In this document: positions 33,906 to 42,781 of the stretch, in pieces | Numbering within the stretch: the first letter of the stretch is position 1 | Layout: every line of letters begins with the position of its first letter | Source of the DNA: Candidatus Odyssella sp. | Lineage (GTDB): Bacteria > Pseudomonadota > Alphaproteobacteria > Bin65 | Length of the DNA: 63,894 bases | Reading direction: 5' to 3' | Assembly: GCA_016792765.1 (NCBI GenBank) | Contig: JAEULD010000065.1 | Span: forward strand, 1 to 63,894 | Program-made: the position numbers and the translations under genes | The notes under the pieces: generated by a model | What the model was told of the DNA's origin: nothing | The model's input: the letters and a program-made list of their open reading frames with translations, nothing else | The model's database searches: none

Positions 33906-35123
33906 ATGCGAGCCTGGCACTTCAGCGAGAACGCCTACCCCTATCTGCCGCCGGCAGACACCTATTCCTCGATCCGCGTCACGCTGCCGAACAAGGTCTA
34001 CGATCCGGCCAAGGGCGCGGACCTCTACCACCGCTACATCGACGAATGGCTGATCGCCGAGGAGGCCGGCCTCGACATCATGCTCAACGAGCACCATCAG
34101 ACGGCCACCTGCGTCGATCCCGCCGCGCCGCTGATGCTCGCGATCCTCGCCCGGGCCTCGACGAAGGCGCGGCTGCTGATCCTCGGCAATCCGATCTCCA
34201 ACCGGCGCCAGCCGGTGCGCATCGCCGAGGAGATGGCGATGGTCGACGTGATCTCGAAAGGCCGGCTCGAGGCCGGCTTCGTGCGCGGCGTGCCCTACGA
34301 GATCCTGCCCGCCAACAGCAATCCGGTGCGCATGAACGAGCGGCACTGGGAAGCGCTCGATCTGATCGTCAAGGCGTGGACGACGCAGGACGGGCCGTTC
34401 TCGTGGGAGGGCAACTTCTTCCACCATCGCTCGGTCAACATCTGGCCGCGCCCCTGGCAACAGCCGCATCCGCCGATCTGGGTCAGCACGACGAGCCCAT
34501 CGGGCGCGTTCGCCGTCGGCGAGCGCGGCTACGTGCAGGCCACGTTCCTCACCGGCTTCGAAGGCACGCGCCAGGTGTTCGACGGCTACCGCCGCGGCTG
34601 GCAGAAGGCCGGGCGCAAGGGCCCGGTGCCGATCGACCGGCTCGCCTACGCGGCGCTGGTCTATACCGCGCCGACGCAGAAAGAGGCCTATGCCGGCGCC
34701 GAGAAGCTCTTGTGGTACGTCACCGCCAACAAGGTGCCGCCGCACATCGCCAATCCGCCCGGCTACGTGCCGGTCGCGGCCAATCTCGCGATGATGCGCG
34801 GCGCCGAGCACCCGCTCTCCGGCTTCAAGAAGAACGCGAGCGTGGAGGCCGCGATCGAGTCCGGCCTCATGTTCGCCGGCACGCCCGATCAGGTCGCGGC
34901 GCAGTTCAAGAAGGTCTACGACTACGTCGGCGGCTTCGGCCACCTGCTGATCATGGGCCAGGCCGGCTTCCTCGAGCACGCGGATACCGTGCTGGGCATC
35001 AAGACCTTCGCGCGCGAAGTCTATCCGCGCCTCCAGGAGGCCTATCCGGATTCGACGCCGTCCTACACGCCGAAGGCGGCCGACGGCACCGGCAAGTTCG
35101 CCGGCGCCTATTCGGGTCCGTAA
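33906..35123 (+). CDS. LLM-class flavin-dependent oxidoreductase
   Basis: 405-residue luciferase-like TIM-barrel monooxygenase that uses FMNH2 supplied by a separate reductase. The family motif EHHQTA appears near residue 60, with LGNPISNRRQPVRIAEEMAMVD and KGRLEAGFVRGV after it. Paired with an alpha/beta hydrolase, it may oxidise a cyclic ketone, aldehyde or ester-forming substrate that the hydrolase then opens (inference). A GC hairpin follows at 35131-35159. Confidence 0.88.
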   Translation: MRAWHFSENAYPYLPPADTYSSIRVTLPNKVYDPAKGADLYHRYIDEWLIAEEAGLDIMLNEHHQTATCVDPAAPLMLAILARASTKARLLILGNPISNRRQPVRIAEEMAMVDVISKGRLEAGFVRGVPYEILPANSNPVRMNERHWEALDLIVKAWTTQDGPFSWEGNFFHHRSVNIWPRPWQQPHPPIWVSTTSPSGAFAVGERGYVQATFLTGFEGTRQVFDGYRRGWQKAGRKGPVPIDRLAYAALVYTAPTQKEAYAGAEKLLWYVTANKVPPHIANPPGYVPVAANLAMMRGAEHPLSGFKKNASVEAAIESGLMFAGTPDQVAAQFKKVYDYVGGFGHLLIMGQAGFLEHADTVLGIKTFAREVYPRLQEAYPDSTPSYTPKAADGTGKFAGAYSGP

Positions 35124-35130
35124 GACGCCG

Positions 35131-35159
35131 CGGCGCGCCCGGAATCACCGGGCGCGCCG
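35131..35159. terminator. Bidirectional hairpin between convergent genes
   Basis: Perfect 12-bp stem (35131-35142 with 35148-35159, loop AATCA) lying between the LLM gene and the convergent flavoprotein gene. No T-run follows on either strand, so termination may need Rho. Confidence 0.6.
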
Positions 35160-35168
35160 GCAGCGGCT

Positions 35169-36410
35169 TCACGCCAGCACGTTCTTGGACGGAAGCGCGA
35201 TCGGCGAACGATCGAACGCCAGGAAGCGGCGATCGACGCTCGTGTCGAAGCCGATCGTCTGGCCGGTGATCTCCTGCGCGATCAGCGAGCCGATCGCCGG
35301 CGCGAGCTTGAAGCCGTGCCCGCTGAAGCCGTTGGCCACGTAGAAGCCTTGGAGCGGCGTCGCGCCGACCACCGGATGCACGTCGCTCCGGTTCATCGTG
35401 TAGAGGCCGCTATAGCCGCGCACGCCGCTCGGCCGCGCACCGGTCGGAATGCGGTGCTGCAGCAGATAGAGCTTGGCCCGCACGAAATCGTCGTCGGCGT
35501 AGGTGGGGAAATCGTCGGGGTCGGCGACTTGCTCCTGTTCGTCTTCCTCCCGCACCGAGCCGACGATGAGCTGCTGGCCGCGATTCTGCGTCCGGAAATA
35601 GATGCCGCCGGTGGGATCGGCGCAAACCGGGATGTCGCCCGCAACGTCGCCCGCGCGGTCGACGACGGCCATCTGGATTCGCGTCGGCTGCAGCGGCCAC
35701 GGGCAGGGCAGCCCGGCCAGCGCGAACACGGCGTTGCACCACGGGCCGGCCGCATTGACGAGATGGGCGCAGGCGAGCCGCGTTCCGTCGGCGAGAACGA
35801 CGCCCTTGGCGGCGCCATGCTCGACCGGAATGCCCGCGACCCTGGCGCGGAATCGGACCTCGACGCCGCGCGCGCGCGCCGCCGCGATCAGGTCCTGCAG
35901 CGCGTCGACCGGATCGACGTAGCCGCCGTCGGGCTCGAACAGGTGGCGGCCGCCGCCGCGGCACGCGTGCGGCGCGGCCGAGGCGACGTCGGGAGGCTCG
36001 ACGCAGGCGCTGAGCGCGGGGAACCGCGCCGCGAGCGCGCGATCGTCGAGCACGGCGGCGCGGATGCCGAGGGATTGCAGCCGCTGCGCTTCGCGGTCCG
36101 GCCACTCCGAATCCAGGCCGCCGAACCACAGCACGCCGTGATCGTGAAATCGCGCGACGGGATCGCGCAGCTCGAGAAACTCGGGCCAATGCCGGTAGGC
36201 GAAGATGCCGTCCCGGGCCAGGGTCGTGGTTTCCGTGCGCGTGTAGCGGTGCCGGCACACCGCCGACGATGCCCCGGTCGAGCCTTCGCCGGGCCCGAGC
36301 CCCTTGTCCACGACGACGATGCGCGCCCGCGTGCGCCGCGCCAACTGCAGCGCGATCGACATGCCGATGATGCCCGCTCCGACGACGACGATATCGGCTG
36401 TGTCGGCCAT
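35169..36410 (-). CDS. FAD-dependent oxidoreductase of the glycine/D-amino acid oxidase (DAO) family
   Basis: 413-residue flavoprotein with the N-terminal FAD motif VVVGAGIIGMS (residues 8-18), the GxGS-like segment GEGSTGASSAVCRH that marks sarcosine-oxidase-beta-like members, and the C-terminal VANGFSGHGFKLAPAIG that closes the FAD site. It oxidises an amine or amino acid, usually an N-methyl or D-amino acid. It follows the MetE-like gene by 16 bp on the same strand; together they could demethylate an amine and capture the one-carbon unit (inference). Confidence 0.88.
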   Translation of the reverse strand: MADTADIVVVGAGIIGMSIALQLARRTRARIVVVDKGLGPGEGSTGASSAVCRHRYTRTETTTLARDGIFAYRHWPEFLELRDPVARFHDHGVLWFGGLDSEWPDREAQRLQSLGIRAAVLDDRALAARFPALSACVEPPDVASAAPHACRGGGRHLFEPDGGYVDPVDALQDLIAAARARGVEVRFRARVAGIPVEHGAAKGVVLADGTRLACAHLVNAAGPWCNAVFALAGLPCPWPLQPTRIQMAVVDRAGDVAGDIPVCADPTGGIYFRTQNRGQQLIVGSVREEDEQEQVADPDDFPTYADDDFVRAKLYLLQHRIPTGARPSGVRGYSGLYTMNRSDVHPVVGATPLQGFYVANGFSGHGFKLAPAIGSLIAQEITGQTIGFDTSVDRRFLAFDRSPIALPSKNVLA

Positions 36411-36426
36411 GGCCTCGCGTTCCGGG

Positions 36427-37542
36427 TCAGGCGGTGCCCCAGACCGCGCGGGCGAGGTCGACGACGAGGCGCAGCTTGGCCCACTGGCCCTGCATCTCGA
36501 TGTCGTTGCCCTCGACGGTGCTGGCGAAGCCGCATTGCGGGCTCACCGCGCAGTTGGCGAGCGGGAAATGGCGCGCGGCGTCGTCGAGGCGGCGCTTCAG
36601 CACGTCGGCGTTCTCGAGCGTGCCGTGCTTGGTCGTCACGAGGCCGAGCACCACCTTCCTGTCGCGCGGAATCAGCGTGAGCGGCACGAAATCGCCGGAG
36701 CGCTCGTCGTCGTATTCGAGCAGATACGCATCGACGGCGAGATGCGGGAAGATGATCTCGGCGATCGGCGCATAGCCGCCCGCGGCCGCCCAGGCGTTGC
36801 GCGCATTGCCGCGGCAGATGTGGATCGCCGCGGTCGTGTCGGGCCGGCGCCCGGCGATCATCTCGTTGACGACGCGCACATAGAGCGCCAGCGTCTCGTC
36901 CGGGTCCTCGCCGCGCGCGCGCAGCTTCGCGCGCATCGGCTCCTGCAGGAAATAGCTCATCACCGGATCGTCGATCTGGATGTAGCGGCAGCCCAGCGCC
37001 TCGAGCGCCGCGATCTCCGCGCGGTAGATCGCCACGATGTCGGCCCAGAACGCGTCGAGATCGGGGTAGGCCTTGCGGTCCACGGCATCGCGCCCGCCGT
37101 GGAAATGGATGCGGCTCGGGGAGGGGATCGTCACCTTCGGCAGCACGCGCGCGGCGCCGGCGATCGTCTTGTAGTCGTGCTCCATGATCGGCGCGGCGCG
37201 CGCGAGCTTCGCATTCGTCAGCACGATCTTCGGCGCGTAGCCGGGATCGGCGCCGCCCGCGGCCTTGAACGCCGCGCTGTCGTCCGGGCCTCCCAGCGCG
37301 GTGCCCTCGATCTTGAAGATGAAATCGCCCCACCACACGGCGCGGCGGAACTCGCCGTCGGTCACGACCGGCAGCCCGGCCTCTTCCTGCTGGCGCACGG
37401 CCTCGCGGATCGCGGCATCCTCGGCCGCGCGCAGCTGCTCGCGCGCGATCTCGCGCTTGGCGAATTTCGCGCGCGCGTCGAGCAGCGCCTTGGGGCGCAG
37501 CAGGCTCCCCACGTGATCGGCGCGGAAGAATGGCCTGTTCAT
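36427..37542 (-). CDS. MetE C-terminal-family zinc methyltransferase-like protein (first copy)
   Basis: 371-residue protein with only the catalytic barrel of cobalamin-independent methionine synthase. It has RADHVGSLLRP at the N-terminus, DGEFRRAVWWGDF, and the zinc ligand pair His-x-Cys in HICRGN with a late Cys in SPQCGF. The folate-binding N-terminal half of MetE is missing. Family relatives include core-MetE methionine synthases and epoxyalkane:CoM transferases, so methionine synthesis should not be assumed. The ATG lies in CTGTTCATCG context without a strong ribosome-binding site. It lies in a leftward run with the PrpF-like and DAO genes. Confidence 0.85.
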   Translation of the reverse strand: MNRPFFRADHVGSLLRPKALLDARAKFAKREIAREQLRAAEDAAIREAVRQQEEAGLPVVTDGEFRRAVWWGDFIFKIEGTALGGPDDSAAFKAAGGADPGYAPKIVLTNAKLARAAPIMEHDYKTIAGAARVLPKVTIPSPSRIHFHGGRDAVDRKAYPDLDAFWADIVAIYRAEIAALEALGCRYIQIDDPVMSYFLQEPMRAKLRARGEDPDETLALYVRVVNEMIAGRRPDTTAAIHICRGNARNAWAAAGGYAPIAEIIFPHLAVDAYLLEYDDERSGDFVPLTLIPRDRKVVLGLVTTKHGTLENADVLKRRLDDAARHFPLANCAVSPQCGFASTVEGNDIEMQGQWAKLRLVVDLARAVWGTA

Positions 37543-37595
37543 CGAAATCCTCTCATTGCCGTCGCCGCGAAAGCGGGGGCGACGAGGCCTGCAGC

Positions 37596-38690
37596 TTACC
37601 CCCCATCCCACACGCCTCGCGGCACCAGCACGTTGCCGTCGAACAGCCGCCGCGCGGTGCGCAGCAGCGCGGCGCGCCTGATTTCGATGCCGCCCGCACC
37701 CTGCACCGTTTCGAGCTGCACCGTGAATTCGCCGGTCGGGTGTTCCACCGACAGCACCTTCGTCGTGCCCGCCGGCACGGCTGCGATGCCTTCGGTGGCC
37801 GAGCCCGGCAGCACGCATGCGGTCGCGACCGAGACGGCGCCGAGCACGCCGATCGCCTCGTGGCAGACATGCGGAATGAAGGTGCGCGTGGCCACGGCGC
37901 CGCCCTCGCGCGCAGGCGCGATCAGCGTCATCTTCGGCACGACCTTCTTCGTCACGTCGCCGAGCTTCATCATCGGCCCGGCCCTGAGGCGGATCGCCTC
38001 GATGCGCGCCTTGGCCTCCATATCGGCGTTGAGCGCGGCCGGCGTCTCGTAGCCGGTGCGGCCCACATCCTTGGCCGCGAACACGACGACCGGCATGCCG
38101 TTGTCGATGCAGGTGACCGGCACGCCCTCGATCGTGTCGCGCGCGTTGCCGGTGGGCAGCAGCGCGCCGCAGGAGGAGCCGGCGATGCCCTCGAAATCGA
38201 GCAGGATCGGCGCCGCGGTGCCGGGCACGCCGGCGATGCGCGTCTCGCCCTCGTAGCTCACCTCGCCGCCGGGCGTCTTCACGGTCGCGGTGCAGAGCGA
38301 TTTCGTGTTCACCATGTAGATGCGCACGCGCGTCTCGCCCGCCGCCGGCTTCACGAGGCCGGCCTCGATCGCGAACGGCCCGACGCCGGCGAGGATGTTG
38401 CCGCAGGCGGGCGAGACGTCGACCTTCGGCTCGTTCACCACCACCTGGGCGAACAGGTAGTCGATGTCGGCGTCGGCGCGCTGCGACTTGGAAACGATCG
38501 CGACCTTGCTGGTCAGCGGGTGCGCGCCGCCCATGCCGTCGATCTGGCGCGCGTCCGGCGAGCCCATCGCCGCGAGCAGGACGCGGTCGCGCACCGCGGC
38601 ATCGGCGGGCAGGTCGCGGGCGAGGAAATAGGCGCCCTTCGAGGTGCCGCCGCGCATCATCACACAGGGAATTTTCGTCTGGCCGGCCAT
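37596..38690 (-). CDS. PrpF family isomerase, probable 4-oxalomesaconate tautomerase
   Basis: 364-residue PrpF/GalD-type protein of the diaminopimelate-epimerase fold. N-terminal MMRGGTSKGAYF and GMGGAHPLTSKVAIV are characteristic, as are the paired catalytic regions SPACGNI and GSSCGALLPTG with cysteines. PrpF isomerises aconitates; GalD tautomerises 4-oxalomesaconate. Its divergence from ligJ, the 4-oxalomesaconate hydratase, favours the tautomerase role, which converts the keto product to the enol substrate of LigJ. Confidence 0.82.
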   Translation of the reverse strand: MAGQTKIPCVMMRGGTSKGAYFLARDLPADAAVRDRVLLAAMGSPDARQIDGMGGAHPLTSKVAIVSKSQRADADIDYLFAQVVVNEPKVDVSPACGNILAGVGPFAIEAGLVKPAAGETRVRIYMVNTKSLCTATVKTPGGEVSYEGETRIAGVPGTAAPILLDFEGIAGSSCGALLPTGNARDTIEGVPVTCIDNGMPVVVFAAKDVGRTGYETPAALNADMEAKARIEAIRLRAGPMMKLGDVTKKVVPKMTLIAPAREGGAVATRTFIPHVCHEAIGVLGAVSVATACVLPGSATEGIAAVPAGTTKVLSVEHPTGEFTVQLETVQGAGGIEIRRAALLRTARRLFDGNVLVPRGVWDGG

Positions 38691-38827
38691 CGTCGGGGCT
38701 TTCGCGGGGGGCGCATCGGGTCGCGGTTCGACTGTCTTATAGCGCCGCCCGTGCCCGGCCTGCCACTTCTCCTTCGCCGCGCGTTGTGCCCATATGCGCC
38801 CGAGCCCGACCGACCGCCACGACAGCC

Positions 38828-39850
38828 ATGATCATCGATTGCCACGGCCACTACACGACGGCGCCCGAGGCGCACCAGCTCTTCCGGAAGGCGCAGCTTG
38901 CCCATTTCGCGAAGCCCGCCGGCGCGGCGCCCAGGCCCGCCGCGATCGGCGACGACGAGATCCGCGAATCGATCGAGGGCAACCAGCTCCGGCTGCTCAA
39001 GGAGCGCGGCGCGGACCTGACGCTGTTCTCGCCGCGCGCCTCGGCGATGGCCCATCACGAGGGCGACGAGGCCGTCTCGCAATCGTGGACGCGCGCCTGC
39101 AACGATCTCATCAAGCGCGTCGTCGACCTCTATCCCGCGAATTTCGCGGCCGTGTGCCAGCTCCCGCAGTCGCCGGGCGCGCCGGTCGCCCATTCCGTCG
39201 CGGAGCTGAAGCGCTGCGTGCTGGAGATGGGCTTCGTCGGCTGCAACCTCAATCCCGATCCCTCCGGCGGGCACTGGACCGCGCAGCCGCTGACCGACCG
39301 CTCGTGGTATCCGTTCTACGAGGCGATGGTCGAGCTCGACGTGCCGGCGATGATCCACGTCTCGAGCAGCTGCAACGCGAATTTCCACGCCACCGGCGCG
39401 CACTACATCAACGCCGACACCACGGCGTTCATGCAGTTCATCGAGGGCGACCTGTTCAAGGATTTCCCGACGCTGCGCTTCGTGATCCCGCATGGCGGCG
39501 GCGCGGTGCCCTATCACTGGGGCCGCTACCGCGGGCTCGCCGACATGCTGAAGCGGCCGCCGCTCGCCAGGCACGTCATGAAGAACGTCTGGTTCGACAC
39601 CTGCGTCTATCACCAACCGGGCATCGACCTGCTGTTCGAGGTCATCCACATCGACAACATCCTGTTCGGCTCCGAAATGGTGGGCGCGGTGCGCGGCATC
39701 GACCCCGAGACCGGGCACCACTTCGACGACACCAAGCGCTATATCGACGCGCTCGGCCTGTCCGCCGACGACCGGCGCAAGGTGTTCGAGCTGAACGCGC
39801 GCCGCGTCTATCCGCGTCTCGACAAGGCGCTCGCGACCGCCGGCCGGTAG
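38828..39850 (+). CDS. ligJ: 4-oxalomesaconate hydratase LigJ
   Basis: 340-residue amidohydrolase-superfamily hydratase of the protocatechuate 4,5-cleavage pathway; it forms 4-carboxy-4-hydroxy-2-oxoadipate. Metal ligands begin with MIIDCHGHYTTAPEA, and HGGGAVPYHWGR and LFGSEMVGAVRG complete the LigJ pattern. The length is that of Sphingobium LigJ. First gene of ligJKAB. Confidence 0.93.
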   Translation: MIIDCHGHYTTAPEAHQLFRKAQLAHFAKPAGAAPRPAAIGDDEIRESIEGNQLRLLKERGADLTLFSPRASAMAHHEGDEAVSQSWTRACNDLIKRVVDLYPANFAAVCQLPQSPGAPVAHSVAELKRCVLEMGFVGCNLNPDPSGGHWTAQPLTDRSWYPFYEAMVELDVPAMIHVSSSCNANFHATGAHYINADTTAFMQFIEGDLFKDFPTLRFVIPHGGGAVPYHWGRYRGLADMLKRPPLARHVMKNVWFDTCVYHQPGIDLLFEVIHIDNILFGSEMVGAVRGIDPETGHHFDDTKRYIDALGLSADDRRKVFELNARRVYPRLDKALATAGR

Positions 39851-39988
39851 GCGCCTGCCCACCCGTGGGCAAGCGCGCGCTTCCGCGCGGTTTCCCGCCG
39901 GCGGAAATCGCACTAATCTTGCCGCCCGTCGCAATCAGGGGGCTGAACGCATGGCCGCCGGACCGCAGGAACGCAGGGAGGCGCGCGG

Positions 39989-40711
39989 ATGAGCATCGCC
40001 GAACGCGGAATCGCGGTGCGCCACATCGAGCGCGCCGAGCATAGCCAGATCGCGGCGCTCGCGGAGATGGGCGTCTCCACCGTGCACGAAGCGCAGGCGC
40101 GCCTCGGCCTGATGAAGCCCTACATGCGGCCGATCTGGCCCGGCGCGCGCATCGCCGGCAGCGCCGTCACGGCGCTGTGCGCGCCCGGCGACAACTGGAT
40201 GATCCACGTCGCGATCGAGATGCTGCGCGCCGGCGACATCCTCGTCGTGGCCGTCACCAGCGACTGCACCGACGGCTATTTCGGCGAGCTGCTCGCCACC
40301 TCGCTGCAGGCGCACGGCGCGCGCGGCATCGTGCTCGATTGCGGGTGCCGCGACGTGCGCGAGCTCGCCGAGATGAAGTTTCCGGTGTGGTCGCGCGCGG
40401 TTTCGGCGCAGGGCACGATCAAGGCCGCGGTGGGCGCGGTGAACGTGCCGGTGGTCTGCGCCGGCGCGTCGGTGGTTCCGGGCGACGTGATCGTGGCCGA
40501 CGACGACGGCGTGGTCGTGGTGCCGCGCGAAGCCGCGGGCAAGGTCGTCGAGGCGGGCCGGGCGCGCCTCGTGCGCGAAGAGGCGCGCCGCAAGCGCCTC
40601 GCCGCGGGCGAGCTCGGCATCGACATGGACGGCGCGCGGCCCGAGCTGGAGAAGAAGGGCTTGAAATACGTCGACGGGCCGGTCGCGTGGCGCCGGCCGG
40701 TGCAGGGGTGA
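39989..40711 (+). CDS. ligK: 4-carboxy-4-hydroxy-2-oxoadipate aldolase LigK (RraA family)
   Basis: 240-residue class II aldolase that splits CHA into pyruvate and oxaloacetate, the last step of the pathway. The RraA core [21 protein letters not shown], the metal/pyruvate site [11 protein letters not shown] (with the Arg-Asp pair) and the [15 protein letters not shown] strand are clear. An extended C-terminal helix ([19 protein letters not shown]) is typical for LigK/ProA. It sits 2 bp before ligA. Confidence 0.93.
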   Translation: MSIAERGIAVRHIERAEHSQIAALAEMGVSTVHEAQARLGLMKPYMRPIWPGARIAGSAVTALCAPGDNWMIHVAIEMLRAGDILVVAVTSDCTDGYFGELLATSLQAHGARGIVLDCGCRDVRELAEMKFPVWSRAVSAQGTIKAAVGAVNVPVVCAGASVVPGDVIVADDDGVVVVPREAAGKVVEAGRARLVREEARRKRLAAGELGIDMDGARPELEKKGLKYVDGPVAWRRPVQG

Positions 40712-40713
40712 CG

Positions 40714-41139
40714 ATGGACAGCAAGACGCAGGCGGGCGGCCGGCCGCGCTGGGAGACCGAGGTCGAGATCCTGCCGATCAAGAGCCGGCTGATCGATTTC
40801 GAGCATCCGCCGGCGGGCACCTATCTCGTCACCGGCCGCCGCGCGCAGCGCGGCTACCGGTTCTCGAAATTCTGCATGTCGTTCATGAAGCCCGACGTGC
40901 GCGCGAAATGGAAGGACGACGCGGAAGGCTACATGCGCGATTTCGGCCTCTCCGAGTACGAGAAGGGCCTCATCCGCGAGCAGAACTGGATCGGCATGGT
41001 CCGCTACGGCATCAGCCCGTTCATGATCTTCAAGCTCTCGGCCGCGTTCGGGGTCGGCCAGAACCGCACCGGCGCCGCGATGCGCGGCGAGAGCTACGAG
41101 GAGTTCATGAAGACGCGCAACGTGAAGGACGCCTCGTGA
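40714..41139 (+). CDS. ligA: Protocatechuate 4,5-dioxygenase alpha subunit LigA
   Basis: 141-residue small subunit that caps the LigB active site. The helical LigA domain reads YRFSKFCMSFMKPDVRAKW and GLSEYEKGLI-type motifs (here FGLSEYEKGLIREQNW) followed by GIGMV-like IGMVRYG. Its stop overlaps the ligB start (TGATG). Present with ligB, it shows the ring is cleaved extradiol at the 4,5 bond. Confidence 0.94.
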   Translation: MDSKTQAGGRPRWETEVEILPIKSRLIDFEHPPAGTYLVTGRRAQRGYRFSKFCMSFMKPDVRAKWKDDAEGYMRDFGLSEYEKGLIREQNWIGMVRYGISPFMIFKLSAAFGVGQNRTGAAMRGESYEEFMKTRNVKDAS

Positions 41140-42011
41140 TGGCAAGGGGCCGCATCATCGGCGGGCTCGGCTCGCCGCACGCGCCGTCGATCGGCGTCGC
41201 CTACAACACCGGCAAGCACGAAACGCCGGCCTGGAAGCCGCTGTTCGACGGCTATTGGCCGATGCAGAGATGGCTCGCGGCGAAGCAGCCCGATCTCATC
41301 GTCATCGTCGCCAACGACCACGCGAACTCGTTCTTCTTCGACCGCTACCCGACGTTCGCGATGAGCGTGGCGGCCGAGCACGAGATCGCCGACGAGGGCT
41401 GGGGCAAGTGGCCGCTGCCGCCGGTGCCGGGCCATCCGGACTTCGCCTGGCAGCTCGCGCATTCGCTCGTCGACCAGGAATTCGACATGGCCGTGTGCCA
41501 GGAGTTCCCGCTCGATCACGGGTGCCTGACGCCGCTCACCTGCTTCTTCCCGCCCGAGCGGCGCTGGTCGGTGCCGGTGATCCCGATCATCGTCAACGTG
41601 CTGCAGCCGCCGATTCCCTCGGCCAAGCGCTGCTACGATCTCGGGCGCGCGATCCGCCGCACGGTTGAGGCGTGGCCCGGAAAGCTCGACGTGGTCGTGG
41701 TCGGCACCGGCGGGCTTTCGCACCAGCTCGGCGGCGAGCGCTTCGGCTTCAACGACACGAAATGGGACAACGAGTTCCTCGATCTCGTCGAAACCGATCC
41801 CGAGCGCCTCGCGCGCATGACGCATCAGCAGTTCATGGAGAAGGGCGGAGCCGAGAGCGTCGAGGAGATCCTGTGGCTGGTCATGCGCGGCGCGCTCTCG
41901 CCGAAGGTGCGCCGCGTGCACCGCAACTACTATCTGCCGATGGTCACCGGCTTCGCGCAGGTGATCTTCGAGGATCTCGGCGGCGAGGCCGGGGCGCTCG
42001 AGGCCGCCTGA
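41139..42011 (+). CDS. ligB: Protocatechuate 4,5-dioxygenase beta subunit LigB
   Basis: 290-residue catalytic subunit of the class III extradiol dioxygenase that opens protocatechuate to 4-carboxy-2-hydroxymuconate semialdehyde. Iron ligands are in GSPHAPSIG (His), VANDHANSFF (His) and the downstream Glu of the VPVIPIIVN region; the catalytic base His is in TGGLSHQLGG. Coupled to ligA by a 1-bp overlap. Confidence 0.94.
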   Translation: MARGRIIGGLGSPHAPSIGVAYNTGKHETPAWKPLFDGYWPMQRWLAAKQPDLIVIVANDHANSFFFDRYPTFAMSVAAEHEIADEGWGKWPLPPVPGHPDFAWQLAHSLVDQEFDMAVCQEFPLDHGCLTPLTCFFPPERRWSVPVIPIIVNVLQPPIPSAKRCYDLGRAIRRTVEAWPGKLDVVVVGTGGLSHQLGGERFGFNDTKWDNEFLDLVETDPERLARMTHQQFMEKGGAESVEEILWLVMRGALSPKVRRVHRNYYLPMVTGFAQVIFEDLGGEAGALEAA

Positions 42012-42021
42012 GCGCGCCGCG

Positions 42022-42762
42022 ATGAGCGAGGTTCCGTTCCTGCTGCTGCCGGGCCTGATGTGCGACCGCGCGGCGTGGAGCGACGCGATCGCGGCCCTGC
42101 CCGCGGGGCCCGGCGCCGTCGTCGCCGACTACGGCGAGGCCGATTCGCTGGCCGCGATGGCCGGGCGCGCCCTGGCGGCGGCGCCGCCGCGCTTCGCGGC
42201 GGCCGGCCATTCGATGGGCGGCCGCGTCGCGCTCGAGATTTTCCGCCGCGCGCCCGAGCGCGTCGCCGGGCTGGCGCTGCTCGACACCAACTACACGCCG
42301 CGCGCCGCGGGCGAGGCCGGTGCCCGCGAAGAGCGCGAGCGCATGGCGCTGCTGGCGATCGCGCGGCGCTCCGGCACGCGCGCGATGGCCGAGAGCTGGG
42401 TCAAGGGCATGGTGCATCCGAGCCGCCTCGCCGACGCGGCGCTGATCGGCGCGATCCTCGACATGTTCGCCCGCAAATCGGCCGACGTTTTCGCGGCGCA
42501 GATTCGCGCGCTGCTCGCGCGGCCCGACGCCGCGCCGCTGCTCGCCGCCGTCCGCTGCCCCGCCCTCGTCTTGTGCGGCCGGGAAGACAGCTGGGCCCCG
42601 GCCGCCCGCCACGAAGAGATGGCGGCCATGATCGCCGGCGGCGAGCTCGTGCTCGTCGGGCAGTGCGGGCACATGGCGCCGATGGAGCGGCCGCGCGAGG
42701 TGGCCGCGGCGCTCGCGCGCTGGCACGCCCGCATCGGCGCGCGCCCCGCCGCCGCGGCCTGA
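42022..42762 (+). CDS. Alpha/beta hydrolase
   Basis: 246-residue alpha/beta hydrolase: LLLPGLMCDRAAW oxyanion region, nucleophile elbow GHSMGG with Ser64, acid in CGREDSWAP and His in GQCGHMAPME. Located 10 bp after ligB in the same operon. It may act on an ester or lactone entering the protocatechuate route; the substrate is not assignable. Confidence 0.85.
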   Translation: MSEVPFLLLPGLMCDRAAWSDAIAALPAGPGAVVADYGEADSLAAMAGRALAAAPPRFAAAGHSMGGRVALEIFRRAPERVAGLALLDTNYTPRAAGEAGAREERERMALLAIARRSGTRAMAESWVKGMVHPSRLADAALIGAILDMFARKSADVFAAQIRALLARPDAAPLLAAVRCPALVLCGREDSWAPAARHEEMAAMIAGGELVLVGQCGHMAPMERPREVAAALARWHARIGARPAAAA

Positions 42763-42781
42763 GCGAAAACGGGAGAAGCAC

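Noticed and set aside
36427-37542. Calling the MetE-like proteins methionine synthase
   Set aside because: Both lack the N-terminal folate-binding half, and the family includes enzymes with other acceptors.
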